Shown: positions 10,900-22,638 of the stretch, one piece after another
How the letters are laid out: the number at the start of each line of letters is the position of its first letter
Position numbering within the stretch: the stretch's first letter is position 1
Source: Mantis religiosa
Taxonomy: Eukaryota; Arthropoda; Insecta; Mantodea; Mantidae
Direction of reading: 5' to 3'
DNA: 64,000 bases
Assembly (NCBI GenBank): GCA_030765055.1
Contig: CM060955.1
Location: 157,882,743-157,946,742 of the forward strand
Notes under the pieces: model-generated
The model's input: the letters and a program-made list of their open reading frames with translations, nothing else
What the model was told of the DNA's origin: nothing
Database searches by the model: none
Program-made: the position numbers and the translations under genes

Positions 10900-11908
10900 C
10901 TAGCATCTGTTGTTATCTGCTCTCTCTGGTGGTGGAACTATGAACTTTTTTGTCAAATTATCTGCTGGCGGGATTTCAATGTTCATTACGCGATCCTTAT
11001 TTTTCCAGATGAATATGTTCTCCCATGTTGTCAATCTATTTTGGTTTATCACTCCTTTTAATAATTTTGGATTAGGGTCAATGTCATGGTTTTCATTCCA
11101 AAAATGAAATGCTACTGCTGACTTGTCTTCTTGTTTCAATCTGATGTTTCTAAAGTGTTCTTTGACTCTGGTTTTTAAATTTCTTTTTGTTTGGCCTATG
11201 TAGCATTTTTCACAATTCTTGCAATTTATTTGGTATATTCCAGATTTGTTATCTGAAGGAATTTCATCTTTTGTTTTTGAATTTAGTAATTTTAAAATTG
11301 AGTATCTATTAGTAGGTGCCAAGATGATATTTTGTTCCTTGAATATCTTTTTAAATTTATTAAATGTTTTTGGATGATATGTGAATGAACTGAATATGCT
11401 GTTGCTTTCTTTTTCTTTAATAAATGTGGTTGCTTCCTTAATGGTTTTCTTTAGTTTAGATTTTCTAATTTTCTTCAACACCAAACTTTTGTTGTATCCG
11501 TTTTCTTCTGCTATGTGTATTATTGCTTTTTGTTCCTTGAAATATTCTTCTTTTTCTATGGGTATGTTGACTAGTCTGTGTGTAAGGCTGTTTATTATTG
11601 CATGTTTATGTGTAATTGGGTTGTGGCTATTATTTTTTATATAATTTTCTGAATGTGTTGGCTTCCTGTAAATTCCAAATTTTATTTTTGTATCATTCCT
11701 GATGATATTTAGATCCAAGAAAGGTAGTAGTCCATTGATTTCCTTTTCTATTGTGAATTTGATAGTCCTTTCTTGCAGATTGAGTAATTTTAATGCATCA
11801 TCTAAATGTTTGCTTGGTACAATTGCAAAGATGTCGTCAACATATCTATACCAAACCTTGAAGATCAATGGGAAGGACTTTTTAATTTGTGTTTCAAATG
11901 CACTCATA
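10900..11908 (-). CDS. Penelope-like RT C-terminal half plus GIY-YIG (left arm)
   Basis: Open minus-strand frame starting MSAFETQIKKSFP at the arm boundary. It contains RT motif C (WYRYVDDIFAIVPSK), FLDLNIIRND, the FGIYRKPTHS block, the TTFIKEKESNSIFSSF region, and a GIY-YIG domain (GIYQINCKNCEKCYIGQTKR then RVKEHFRNIRL, FHFWNENHDI). It ends IVPPPERADNNRC with a stop. The Cys pairs in GIY..(C..C) and the Tyr/Gly of YIG are kept. RT motifs 1-B are missing, so no complete polymerase is encoded. The frame continues upstream through the spacer into the other arm, which is an artefact of the palindrome. Confidence 0.88.
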
Positions 11909-11952
11909 TATTTGATAGTCCTTTCTTGCAGATTGAGTAATTTTAGTGCATT

Positions 11953-12960
11953 ATGAGTGCATTTGAAACACAAATTAAAAAGTCCTTCCCATTGATCTTC
12001 AAGGTTTGGTATAGATATGTTGACGACATCTTTGCAATTGTACCAAGCAAACATTTAGATGATGCATTAAAATTACTCAATCTGCAAGAAAGGACTATCA
12101 AATTCACAATAGAAAAGGAAATCAATGGACTACTACCTTTCTTGGATCTAAATATCATCAGGAATGATACAAAAATAAAATTTGGAATTTACAGGAAGCC
12201 AACACATTCAGAAAATTATATAAAAAATAATAGCCACAACCCAATTACACATAAACATGCAATAATAAACAGCCTTACACACAGACTAGTCAACATACCC
12301 ATGGAAAAAGAAGAATATTTCAAGGAACAAAAAGCAATAATACACATAGCAGAAGAAAACGGATACAACAAAAGTTTGGTGTTGAAGAAAATTAGAAAAT
12401 CTAAACTAAAGAAAACCATTAAGGAAGCAACCACATTTATTAAAGAAAAAGAAAGCAACAGCATATTCAGTTCATTCACATATCATCCAAAAACATTTAA
12501 TAAATTTAAAAAGATATTCAAGGAACAAAATATCATCTTGGCACCTACTAATAGATACTCAATTTTAAAATTACTAAATTCAAAAACAAAAGATGAAATT
12601 CCTTCAGATAACAAATCTGGAATATACCAAATAAATTGCAAGAATTGTGAAAAATGCTACATAGACCAAACAAAAAGAAATTTAAAAACCAGAGTCAAAG
12701 AACACTTTAGAAACATCAGATTGAAACAAGAAGACAAGTCAGTAGTAGCATTTCATTTTTGGAATGAAAACCATGACATTGATCCAAATCCAAAATTATT
12801 AAAAGGAGTGATAAACCAAAATAGATTGACAACATGGGAGAACATATTCATCTGGAAAAATAAGGATCGCGTAATGAACATTGAAATCCCGCCAGCAGAT
12901 AATTTGACAAAAAAGTTCATAGTTCCACCACCAGAGAGAGCAGATAACAACAGATGCTAG
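11953..12960 (+). CDS. Penelope-like RT C-terminal half plus GIY-YIG (right arm)
   Basis: Mirror copy of the left-arm protein, 335 codons from MSAFETQ to ADNNRC. It differs at IPMEKEEYF (Ile in the left arm), CYIDQTKR (Gly in the left arm) and KSVVAFHFW (Ala in the left arm). The Gly-to-Asp change is in the YIG motif itself, so the nuclease of this copy is probably inactive. It lacks the N-terminal RT half. The start Met falls exactly at the arm boundary and is an internal residue of the original protein, not a native start. Confidence 0.88.
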   Translation: MSAFETQIKKSFPLIFKVWYRYVDDIFAIVPSKHLDDALKLLNLQERTIKFTIEKEINGLLPFLDLNIIRNDTKIKFGIYRKPTHSENYIKNNSHNPITHKHAIINSLTHRLVNIPMEKEEYFKEQKAIIHIAEENGYNKSLVLKKIRKSKLKKTIKEATTFIKEKESNSIFSSFTYHPKTFNKFKKIFKEQNIILAPTNRYSILKLLNSKTKDEIPSDNKSGIYQINCKNCEKCYIDQTKRNLKTRVKEHFRNIRLKQEDKSVVAFHFWNENHDIDPNPKLLKGVINQNRLTTWENIFIWKNKDRVMNIEIPPADNLTKKFIVPPPERADNNRC

Positions 12961-13199
12961 TTGGGAAGAGATTGAAAATGGAGGCCAGGGCCTTTGAAAC
13001 TAGTCTCTCATAAATATATGAAAAAGTAAGTGACGAGTGTCAATAAACCAACCACAAATAATTTTTATATTAATTTTGACGTCACTGTTACTAAATTCCT
13101 CCAAACACACATCAACAATGATGATGTTAGGAAGATCTTTGTATCATTGTCCTTACACATTGAAATATCTTCCATGTTAAAAAAAAAAACCTGTGCGTA

Positions 13200-13475
13200 A
13201 TGAAATTTGTTTAAAGAGCAATGGCAGATTGGTTTGTTATTAATAAATGATAATCTGAGCCTCGGCATTATACACTCATTGTTAGCGTGGAAAGTGTATA
13301 TTTTGAGGAGCAAATTGTTTACAGAACAGCGCATGAGTGCTTTCGGCAGAGTCAATTGTCCTCCTAGATCACCAGACCTCACACTCTTTGATTTTTATAT
13401 GGGGAACATTGAAAGACAATGTTTTTGCTACAAAATAATTAGACCTACAACATTAAAGAGATTTGACTGAACAAA
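13200..13475 (+). pseudogene. Tc1/mariner-type transposase C-terminal fragment
   Basis: The frame includes RVNCPPRSPDLTLFDFYMGN followed by IERQCFCYKI. PPRSPDLT..DF..WG is the catalytic-core segment after the second Asp in one large group of insect Tc1/mariner-type transposases; the expected Trp-Gly is changed. The upstream domain is not readable. It is the same type as the transposase at 30.95-36.06 kb. Confidence 0.5.
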
Positions 13476-14948
13476 AATTTGTGAACAATTTTGATAAGAA
13501 TGGGGAGTTGTATGACAAGATATATATATATATCTATTGGTTTAAATCGATAATCTCTAGATAACAATGGAGGTCAGTTTGAACAATTTCAGTAGGACAA
13601 ATTACTTTGCATAAACCATTAAAGCTAGAAAACACTGAACTTTGTCTTCGGTTAACTGACTTATGCCACACACTGTATATTTTGAGAAATAATGAAGATT
13701 ACTACAGAGAAATGGTAAGATAAATTAGACTTGAAAAGCATGGGAAAAGAATTATACAACAGAGTATCAGAGCAAATAAAAGAAATAGATAACTCTAAAG
13801 CTACTGTAAAATAGTCTATATTGAGATTACACATTTAACCATAGAAGAATATAAATATAACTTGTAAATAAAGCTAATCAGATATATGCATTCAAATTTT
13901 GACATGTACTTTATTGTATATCTTAATAGAGAATAAAATTACTTATGACATAATACTGGTATTTGTTGGCTATTTCCATTTGAGTAATTGGTAGGTGTGA
14001 AAATACAAAGAATAATATATGAAGTATGTAGTTCAGGATATATTAGTTGCAAGGGCTATAGAAATCTATGCTAGGAACCTGCGTATCAGACTATGTGTCA
14101 AATTGACAAACCAATGTTTATATAATACAGGTAACTTGGATGTTTCTGAGGTAGCTATTTAAAAAGTCTAGGTCACTATACCTTGAGCAGCAGCTATGGT
14201 TGTGGAATATGGATTTCTAATAGCTCTTTTGAGTGTTGATTCATCACTGCCTTCACCCTCCCAAATGCTGACCTCATTTTGTGTGCATCCCCCCACCCCA
14301 GCTACTCTCTCTTCCTGTGGTTGGCTCTTTCCAGCAGTTGGATCAATAGCACATAAGGCTGGGAGAGGCTGTCTCAGTAAGCTCAGCTAAAATATTCCAA
14401 AAGGCTCTCTATTGCACCTGTATCAGATAGAAGAGTCTATTCCTTACATACCTACCCTTATATAGCTTTCTTTCAATTGTTTAAAAAACAGAATTTATAG
14501 CAGACAAAAATGCCCCACAGCAGCAAAAATGCAGGAGTTTTTCAACTTATAAAATATAAACAAGTATTATAATAGTAATAGCAATAATATTAAATAATAA
14601 ATAATAATAATAATAATTGTTGTTGTTGTTCAATATATTGCGTACATACAGTTGATATACATAAGAACATGTGAACAAGTGAACATTGTCACTTATAAAA
14701 TAAGTTGTAATTGTAATTTGTGATTTATTTCTCATCTTTCCTTTTACATCATCAAATGGAAATACAAAATCAAGATTACAATTATAAAATCCATACTGGA
14801 AAATGCCATATATTCCTAAATGCTGAAAATCCTACCATGTTGCTTGCAATTGAATAATAATTTGGTCCCCATACACCTAACCCTAGGTTTTTGTGTATTG
14901 GAGGCCTTCTACTCCTTTTTACACTTATGCTATTTCACCTATCCTACT
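13476..14948. other. Unassigned AT-rich spacer with small TAA microsatellite
   Basis: Contains a TA run at 13522-13533 and an imperfect TAA/TTG array at about 14567-14630. No gene recognised in about 1.5 kb. Confidence 0.5.
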
Positions 14949-15930
14949 CTACATTTTTGTCTTAATTGTTGGTAGCCATTTCCCTTTAACTTTCCCTAAA
15001 TAATTCCCTGTATTTCTCCTGTTCTTTTCCCTTTTTACTGACAAAATTTTTCTAATTACTACTTCGCCCCCCAAATTGTCCCATTTACATAGCCAGGCCT
15101 GCTCTCTCCATATCTTTGTTTGACTACAATATAATATACAATGGAAATCTGCATTCTCTTCTGCACACAATGGACATTTATCTAGCTCCCTCTCTTGACC
15201 TATACCTTTCAAGTTTCTTACTCCTGTTCTCGCCCAAGCAAAACCTTCTCACCCTAACTTATTACATATATCTATATCTCCTTCCCTCCCCCAAGTTGTT
15301 TTCATTTCTGTATATAACCTCATGAGCTTTTGTCACTTGTATTGGCGAAAACGTCTTGTCTGTCAATATCTTCTAATCTTAACTTAACTTCTTTCCAGAA
15401 GCCCCTGTACCTACACTCTGCATTTATCCAAGAATGACCCATACCTATCTGCTTCAACACACCATTCATTTCATCTGCCCAAGACCCTCCCCAATTACTT
15501 CTCCTTTGAATATGAAAACATTCTTTAATTATATTGCCATGTTCCAAGTTAGTGATTCTGTATAAATATTTCATTGCCCTTGACAAGATTTTAATTTTAG
15601 TAGAATGACTGCCCAGTTCTAATTGTGCTGCCCCATTAGGTGATGCTATTGGTAATACCAATATATATTTACAAAAGGATCTATGTACTCTATCAGTCTC
15701 TCTCCAAGCCTCATCTACTCCCCATACCTCTGATTCGTGTAACATTCTACTTTCTACTACTGCTGTATAAATCCTCTCCAACCATTTGACATTTATCTCT
15801 GGCAGTTTACTGTAGCATGATCTTATCACCCTCATCGCCATTTTATCTTTTACCACAGACATCTTTTTTGTTCTTTCCAGATCCCAATTGAACTCAACCT
15901 TAAAATAAGTTAATAATCGTGCATTATTTA
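14949..15930 (-). pseudogene. LINE ORF2 C-terminal region, copy 1
   Basis: Minus-strand coding remnant reading, 5' to 3': LERTKKMSVVKDKMAMRVI, LPEINVKWLERIYTAVVES, SEVWGVDEAW, a long region ending LRLEDIDRQDVF, then (other frame) GIGQERELDKCPLCAEENADF with HCILYCSQTK and REQAW. CPLC...H...C is the terminal zinc knuckle of several non-LTR families. The same protein occurs at 16072-16575 and 41468-43610. The catalytic RT core is absent; there is at least one frameshift near 15215-15320. Confidence 0.75.
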
Positions 15931-16071
15931 TCTAAATCTACATACTCCCCTTCATACATCAATTTCTATGCTTCCCTAAGTTGCTGTATTTCCAAGGACC
16001 CCCCATAGCATCAAGCACCATGGTCACCAATCTATTGGATCCTATTCACTGCTTTCTTTTAAATGTCTACT

Positions 16072-16575
16072 TTACTTCTTTCTCCTTATTTCTAATTTTC
16101 CGCAACCATTTATTTCTAACTTCAACTTAACCCTCAATATATTTTTAAGTATAATTTCATTTGGTAAGATGGACCAGTTCCTTTTTTGCAACAATTTTTC
16201 TCTCAACCTTTTAGTTCCTTCACATTCTAAAATTGAATACCAATAGTTATTCATATTCCAACTACACAGAAGGCACTTTCCTTGCATTTCCCTTTGCTCC
16301 AAGCCTTTTAGCATTACCATCCCTGACCTGTGCAAATCGTTCTCTTTCCGCTCCATCACAAATATTGACATACTTCTCTCTTTCCCATGCCAAGCTATGC
16401 CACGCCACACTATATACACACAATGAAGTTTTGGAATTAAAACTACCAAAAATCTCCTGCCTCTCTATATCTGCAATTCTCAATTAAATGTTTTTCCAAA
16501 ACCCTCCCTCCAATGCCTGCTCAACCCTACAGATATCTCCACAACCTATTTCATCAAGATCTCCTACCATCATGT
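16072..16575 (-). pseudogene. LINE ORF2 C-terminal region, copy 2
   Basis: Same family as the copy at 14949. Readable blocks are DEIGCGDICRVEQALEGGFW, LRIADIERQEIFGSFNSKTS and, in a second frame, LEQREMQGKCLLCSWN with ILECEGTKRLREKLL. In the knuckle the first Cys pair (C..C) and the last Cys remain, but the expected His is replaced. More strongly truncated than copy 1, and a separate insertion because the same 3' segment is present in both. Confidence 0.7.
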
Positions 16576-17059
16576 ATCTTCTTTATTAAGCTTTTGCTGC
16601 GCCTCCAGACACTGCTTTAAATAAGTTAATGAATGTGTGCCTTGCAGTTTTAATAAGATGATTTAGACTATAGCATTTATTATGGTCACTAATTAACTCC
16701 TCAGTGCTGCAGTATGCTTTCTAATTAGATAAGATGGCAAAGTGCTTTTGAAGTAGTTTAATTCACTGCAATCTTATAAAACTGTCAATATCTCATAAAT
16801 TAAACATTTATTTGGCCACTCCTTCCCTCTTCAGTGTAGACTTTAATCAATTTCTAATTTAGTTTTGCACACAGTGATGTACCAGTCACACTTATCAAAC
16901 TCTCATGCAGTTTCATCTAGTGTATGGCAGCATTTTTTTTTTCTTTTCTTTTTAGTAGGTTTAGTGCTGAAATGTGTGTATTGATAGTTTTGTTACCAAA
17001 TGCTTCCATTCCTGTTTAGTCCACTCTATGTTCTGTTTTTTTTTCTTCTTCTTTTTTTT
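16576..17059. other. Unassigned spacer
   Basis: Holds T-rich runs (about 16932-16955 and 17034-17065). The second run may be the A-rich tail of the minus-oriented SINE-B that follows. No gene seen. Confidence 0.5.
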
Positions 17060-17270
17060 TTTTTTTGTAATTTATGTCCTCCAAAGTTAAGTCATATCGG
17101 ACGATGAATGGAATGTGTAAAATGCTGCTCAAATGAGCCCAGGGTCCATAGAGCTTACAGTTACCTGACATTCGTCTCTCAGGATAATGGAAAACTCTGG
17201 AGAAAACCTTATCCAGGCAACTCACCCTGACTGAGATTCAAACTTGGGACCTCTGACCATGGTATCTGTT
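17060..17270 (-). repeat. SINE-B copy, minus orientation
   Basis: On the complement: the head remnant ending GAGGTCCCAAGTTTGAATCT, CAGGGTGAGTTGCCTGGATA, then the shared body (ATTATCCTGAGAGACGAATG, TAAGCTCTATGGACC, TTGGAGGACATAAATTAC). The 5' part of the tRNA-like head is replaced by unrelated sequence, so the A box is lost. Confidence 0.8.
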
Positions 17271-17564
17271 GAGAAGAAATTTTCCCACATTACCTCCTGT
17301 TTCAGTTCTCTTTCTTGGATAGCTTTTTAAACTCTGTTATGTGAGACAAATGTTATCATGAGTGCAAAATATTAACAAAAATCTCCTGTAGTTGCACCAA
17401 AGCTGAAGCCACTTATAACTCTGCTCTCGCTTTTCATGAATGTATGATTCAACATCATAAAGATATTCCCTTTTTGCTGTCCCATTAGGTTTATGCTCGC
17501 CATTTGGATATAATAAGGATACTAGGTCCATCTAAACTATACAGTTTTGTCACCTAACTCACAC

Positions 17565-18632
17565 ATGCATAATACCTATCGCTGAAGTTACTGAAACAAG
17601 CATTAGATCTGACAGCGTATTGACTCATATGTACTCTCATACACTCATTTCGTAGTAAGCAGATCCACTATCAGAGGAGATAAACAGTTCAAGCACCTCT
17701 CCCTCTTCAGGCCCCGCATACCTTCTTGTGGTGGGTAAACAGTACATAATACCTATCACTGCAGTTACTGAAACAAGCATTAGATCTGACAGCATATTGA
17801 CTCATATGTACTCTCATACACTCATTTCGTAGTAAACAGATCCACTGCCAGAGCAGATAAACAGTTCAAGCTCCTCTCCCTCTTCAGGCCCCGCATACCT
17901 TCTTGTGGTGGGTAAACAGTACATAATACCTATCACTGCAGTTATTGAAACAAGCATTAGATCTGACAGCATATTGACTCATATGTACTCTCATATACTC
18001 ATTTCTTAGTAAACAGATCCACTGCCAGAGCAGATAAACAGTTCAAGCTCCTCTCCCTCTTCAGGCCCCGCTTGCCTTCTTGTGGTGGGTAGACAGTACA
18101 TAATACCTATCACTACAGTCACTGAAGCGAGCATTTGATCTGGCAGCATGTGTGACTCATATGTACTCTCATACACTCATTTCATAGTAAACAGATCCAC
18201 TAACAGAGCAGATAAGCAGCTCAAACTCCTCACCCTCTTCAGGCCCCACTTGCCTCCTTGTGGTGGGTAGACAGTACATAATACCTATCACTACAGTCAC
18301 TGAAGCGAGCATTTGATCTAGCAGCATGTGTGACTCATATGTACTCTCATACACTCATTTTGTAATAAACAGATCCACTAATAGAGCAGATAAACAGTTA
18401 AAACTCCTCACCCTCTTCAGGCCCCACTTACCTTCTTGTGGTGGGTACACAGTACATAATATCTATCACTGCAGTCACTGAAGCGAGCATTAGATCTGGC
18501 AGCATGAGTGACTCATATGTACTCTCATATGCTCATTTTGTAATAAGCAGATGCACTACCGGAGCAGATAAACAGTTCAAGCCCCTCTCCCTCTTCAGGA
18601 ACCGCTTGCGTTCTTGTGGTGGGTAGACATTA
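17565..18632. repeat. 177-bp tandem satellite, six copies
   Basis: The word CATAATACCTATC recurs at 17568, 17745, 17922, 18099, 18277 and 18455 (the last as CATAATATCTATC), giving periods of 177, 177, 177, 178 and 178 bp. Each unit also holds AGATCTGRCAGC, ACTCATATGTACTCTCATA, CTCCCTCTTCAGGCCCCRC and TTCTTGTGGTGGGTA. Left-hand copies are closest to each other and right-hand copies share distinct changes (TGTGTGACTCATATG), a sign of local homogenisation. No coding potential. The unit length is near one nucleosome repeat. Confidence 0.96.
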
Positions 18633-19249
18633 CTTCTGTTTCTCTCTCACAGACAAACTCATGCACACAGAATGGACATAACGTGTCATCAAAAATATCC
18701 TTACGACACACAAAAACAATGTAATATGCACTAATTAACAATGGTTTAATTAGTTTTTACTTAAACTAAGCAGTTGGCACAGTATTTTTAGACTGAATGG
18801 AAATTCATTGAATAGTATTGGCCCTATGTTATCAGACTTGCACTTGAGTAGATAGCTATGTCCCCTTTGACTATATACCTTATTATCCTTTTAAAAACTT
18901 AATTATGTATAGCAGAATTTGAATTCATTGTGTTACTGTTGTGTACAAATATTATTGCTCACAGAACAATAATACAAGGAAGGGTGAGTATATTTAATTT
19001 TTAAAAGTAATGCCCACAGGAAGCTAAACATACAAGTTTTCCCTTTCTCTACTTGTTGAAGTAATCAATAATGCTGTTCAGCGACTAATGTTCAGAGATA
19101 ATATGTAAAATGGATGCTAATCAGGTTATGGGTAACGGAATGTCCACACTCATTTATGATGGTAGAAGAACATTCTCTCAGGTTAGTAATGTAGTGTGTA
19201 GTCATGTAACAATGTTTTTAATATACTTCAATGAGTAGGCATATTATAA
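18633..19249. other. Unassigned spacer
   Basis: No recognised feature. Confidence 0.45.
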
Positions 19250-19252
19250 TAA

Positions 19253-20036
19253 CACTGGGCAACAATGAAAATGTTTCAGGCTTAAAAATAGTGACTTTAC
19301 ATGTATTTCCATCTGCTGAATTAAAAAATCACCATAAAAATGATGGATTAGCTCTTGTTTTGAAGATAAAGTGACATTTCATTTTTTAGAGGGAAGATTT
19401 TAAATTTGGGCAGTTTGTTTTGGGAGCTGGCACAACTGTCAAAATACCGTAGATGACAACTACAAGCATTTGGTAACAGTGCTCCTGCAAAAATATCGTA
19501 ACCTTGGATGCAACATGTCCCTTAAGATCCATTTTCTCCAATCGCACCTAGACTTTTTCCCTCCTAGTTGTGGAGCTGTTAGTGATGAACATGGGGAGAG
19601 ATTCCATCAGGAAATTTCTGTTATGGAACAAAGATATCAGGGCCATTGGAATGAAGTAATGCTTGTGGATTACTGTTGGTCTGCGGAACTCCATCACAAG
19701 AGGCAAGCTAAAAGATGAAGTCAATAGGCCACCACATGATTCTCTTCAGACACGACTATCTGCGAAGTATTTTTCCAGCAATTTAGAACTCTTAGCATGT
19801 AATTACCAGTTAAATAAATCAAATGCACTTTCATTGTTGTTAGCATGTATGTAATTAAAATGTATCATTTTCTCTCAATCCGTTAAAATGTAACACTTCC
19901 ACCTTGTGTATATCATAGAAACTAGAGCTAATAAAAATTTGTCATTGTCATATTTGTTTTTCTCAACCCAAAATTAGTAGGAATTGCCTCATGAAGTGCT
20001 CGAAACATTCAAAAATTATTTTGTTGTTGCCCAGTG
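19253..20036 (+). mobile_element. Short TIR transposon, copy 1 (CACTGGG family)
   Basis: 784 bp bounded by inverted ends CACTGGGCAACAA and TTGTTGCCCAGTG, flanked by TAA on both sides (19250-19252 and 20037-20039), a 3-bp target duplication. Inside is a broken frame with the blocks KYRNLGCNMSLKIHFLQSHL (about 19482-19545), SDEHGERFHQEISVMEQRYQ and VDYCWSAELHHKRQAKR. I have seen this unnamed domain (CNMSLKIHFLHSHLDFF..) in many insect predicted proteins but cannot assign it to a transposase class. Compared with copy 2 (42514-43442) it lacks about 140 bp, so both are non-autonomous. A 3-bp TAA duplication is typical of PIF/Harbinger-type elements. Confidence 0.85.
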
Positions 20037-20057
20037 TAATTAGACATTGACTGATTA

Positions 20058-22116
20058 CGAGGGGCGCTATTTATATTTGGAGCCTTGGCAACCCTGAATG
20101 TTGTAGGTACCATCTGACTTTTTCAATGGAAAGTTTGAAATTATTGGCCATAATCAACTTGAGACATTTTGTCAATACAGCGTCATTTGTTTTGTTTACA
20201 TTAACTTCAAAATTGTGTCTCAACAAAAACATGGAATTAACTCATGAAAATGTACGTGCAATGATTTATTACTAGCTTAGACATGGATTATCGAGACAAG
20301 GATGCATCAATGCCACATTTGGCGTCGAAGCTCCATCCTTTGTCACTGTGAAACGCTGGTATAACGAATTTAATCGTGGCCGCCGTGGCTCAGTGATAGA
20401 GTTCGTGACGGTCGTCCAAAATGAGTTGTTGTACAGAAAACATTGATGCTGTGGAAATACTAATAATGCAAGATCGTCATACGACATATTGTGAGATTGA
20501 GGTAGCCCTAGGCATTAGTTCCACAGCATATATAAAATATTGCATGATTATTTAGCCGTGAAAAAGGTTTGCTCTCGTTGGACACAGTTTGACGCAATCT
20601 CAAAAAGATGTTCGTGGACTGGTGTACAAAGTGCTCAAGGCGGTGCCTTAAAAGACGTATATAAGATTGTAATAGGTGACGAATTATGTATCTATGTGTA
20701 TGAGCCGGAATGTAAATAGCAGTCGACTGTATGGTTGTTTCAATGTGAAGCAAACCCACCAGAAGTTGTTCGCACTTTGAAGCAAATGGTCGCCTGCTTT
20801 CTCATTAAAACTGATCATGTGGCATGTGCCTTTAGAGGAATGTAAAACGGTCAATGCCGAATGGTACACAACCATTTGTTTGCCAGAATTCTTCGGTGAA
20901 GTAAGGAAAACGGACAGGGTCGTTCTTCATCAAGACAATGCGAACGTGCAAACACATCTCGTCTAACAAGATTATTTGAAGACTCAAAACAATTTAACTG
21001 ATGGGTCATCCGCATACAGTTCTGATTTGGCACCCAATGACTTCTTTTAGTTACCGAAAATCAAGAATAAATTGCGTGGACAACGATTTTCGTCGACAGA
21101 AGGAACCTCTGATGTCTTCAAAAACTACATTTAGAAGGTGTCTCAAGAAGATTGGAATAAATGTTTTGACAAATTGTTCGAACGGATACTCTCCTCCTTC
21201 ATTCCCAAACTCCAAGTTACGCCGCACCGTGGTTGGTCGCGGCTGGAAGGGTGACACCTGCAGCTGCGCCCGAGAGCGCGCGGCCGACCTGAACACACAC
21301 CAATTCCCCCCAAAAAACCGAACTCCATCAGGCCTCTTGCTTCTGGTTCCCCCCTGTGCTTGACGGATCGCCTGCGACCGTCTTAAACGAGGCGGATCGG
21401 GTACACTCCGGCACCAGAAGCATCACTAGAGACCAACTGTGGCGTCTAACACAATAACACGCAAGCTCGCGCAAATGACAATACCTATTATACCGCACAG
21501 GTAAATCCGCACAGCGTGTTACCCTCCGCCCGGGAGAACCCGGGCGACCAGCCCTTGGCTCAAACGGACACAAAAGTGTATTGATCATAAAGGAAAATAT
21601 TGGCTTCGTAAAAGTAAAAGTCTAGTTTGCAGAAATTCAAAATGCTCTTTATTTTCGTAGAAACACGTTTTGTACATCCCTTTGCAGCAGTAGAATTTAC
21701 TTCACGGTCGTCTGCCACACATCCACACCACTGCACTCTTAACTCATAAGTTTATAGACAACTCACTAGCTCCACCACTGAGCTGTCCGACTACTCGTGA
21801 CGCTTTTATAACCGAGCCATCGTTTCTCGATAGTTGCCGAAGCCACGCGAGCTTTCGTGGCGTAGTGAGAACACATAGAACTATCTCTGTCCCTTCTCCC
21901 TCTGTTGCTCCCTGTGTCTCGGCAAGTGCCAAGCGCTCATCGGCGTGGCTTGGGCGCCATCTTGTCTCTTTCACTGCCCGCTTCTCTCTCGGCGTTCGTC
22001 TACGCAGCAGCAAAACACTGCCTCACGACAATGTTTAGAAAAACAATAAAGCAATTTTCAATCAGAAATTACTTTTGTTTTAATTATTAAGCTCAAAATA
22101 TAAATAGTGCCCCTCG
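20058..22116 (+). mobile_element. mariner element with decayed transposase
   Basis: Ends are CGAGGGGCGCTATTTATATT at 20058 and its near-complement finishing at 22116, flanked by TA. The transposase frame is broken by many stops but in order reads ELTHENVRAMIYY, GVEAPSFVTVKRWYNEFNRG (helix-turn-helix), RDGRPK, ALGISSTAYI, VVLHQDNANVQTH (the second catalytic Asp region), SSDLAPNDFF (third Asp), then VFKNYI and NKCFDKLFER. Unlike the classic core, Y/S-D-L-A-P-N-D keeps the last Asp. The 3' end is interrupted by an 839-bp LTR-type insertion (21189-22027). Inactive. Confidence 0.88.
21189..22027 (-). mobile_element. LTR-retrotransposon fragment inside the mariner
   Basis: GC-richer than its surroundings. 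The minus strand begins TGTCGTGAGGCAG at 22027 and carries a TATA box (TATAAAAG, 21803-21810), a polyadenylation signal (AATAAA, complement of 21648-21653) and the segment ATTTCTGCAAACTAGACTTT. The latter is shared with the LTRs at 23292-24461 and 28030-28516, so this is an LTR of that family. About 410 bp beyond the LTR (21189-21600) is probably the internal leader; no gag frame is recognisable. It was inserted into the mariner gene just before the transposase C-terminus. Confidence 0.65.
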
Positions 22117-22202
22117 TAATGACATTATCAAAAACACCTACACCGTAAGCTTTTCACGTCTTTCCACCTTTTTACCGCAAATATATTAATTATTATGTGT
22201 TC

Positions 22203-22352
22203 GATGTGGTTCAAACCAAAGTACCCTTATCCTGTAAGACGAATGTCGGGTAACTCTAAGCTCCATGGGCCCCGGACTCATTTGAGCATCATTTCCTCCA
22301 TTCCACATTCATCGTCCGATATGACCTAACGTTGGAGGACGTAAAATTACCA
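22203..22352 (+). repeat. SINE-B tail fragment
   Basis: Contains only the SINE-B body: CCCTTATCCTGTAAGACGAA, TAACTCTAAGCTCCATGGG, CGTCCGATATGACC and TTGGAGGACGTAAAATTAC with an A-run. The tRNA-like head is missing. SINE-C inserted directly after its A-run. Confidence 0.8.
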
Positions 22353-22368
22353 AAAAAAAAGTAACTGC

Positions 22369-22638
22369 GGCCACGCCGTGGCTCAGTGGCTAGACCGCTT
22401 GGCTCTCACCAAGGCGGCCCGGGTTCGATCCCAGGTGACGCTAAAGGGAGATTTGTGGTGGACAACACGGCACTGGGGCGGGTTTTCTCTGAGACCTCCG
22501 GTTTCCCCCGCTATCTCATTCCACCGGTGCTCCATCTTCGTCTCATGTATCATCAGTGTCACCGCCTGCGGTGCCATATGCAGTAAAAGCGGGCGTTAAA
22601 CACTACACTACACAACACAACACAACACAACACAACAC

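Larger units (their letters stand above)
10790..13070. repeat. 2.3 kb inverted repeat (palindrome) of two PLE copies
   Basis: Left arm 10790-11908 and right arm 11952-13070 are reverse complements of about 1119 bp each, with equal length and few differences. The translated arms differ at about 3 positions in 335. The spacer is only 43 bp and is itself a copy of arm sequence (it reads ALKLLNLQERTIK on the minus strand). Outside the arms the sequences diverge abruptly (g/t mismatch at 10789 versus 13071). All other elements here are far more decayed, so this is recent or homogenised by gene conversion. Confidence 0.95.

Noticed and set aside
11943..12158. Frames reading through the palindrome centre (for example the long minus-strand frame reaching 12054)
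   Set aside because: They arise because the arms are mirror images; the native protein does not contain the reversed segment.
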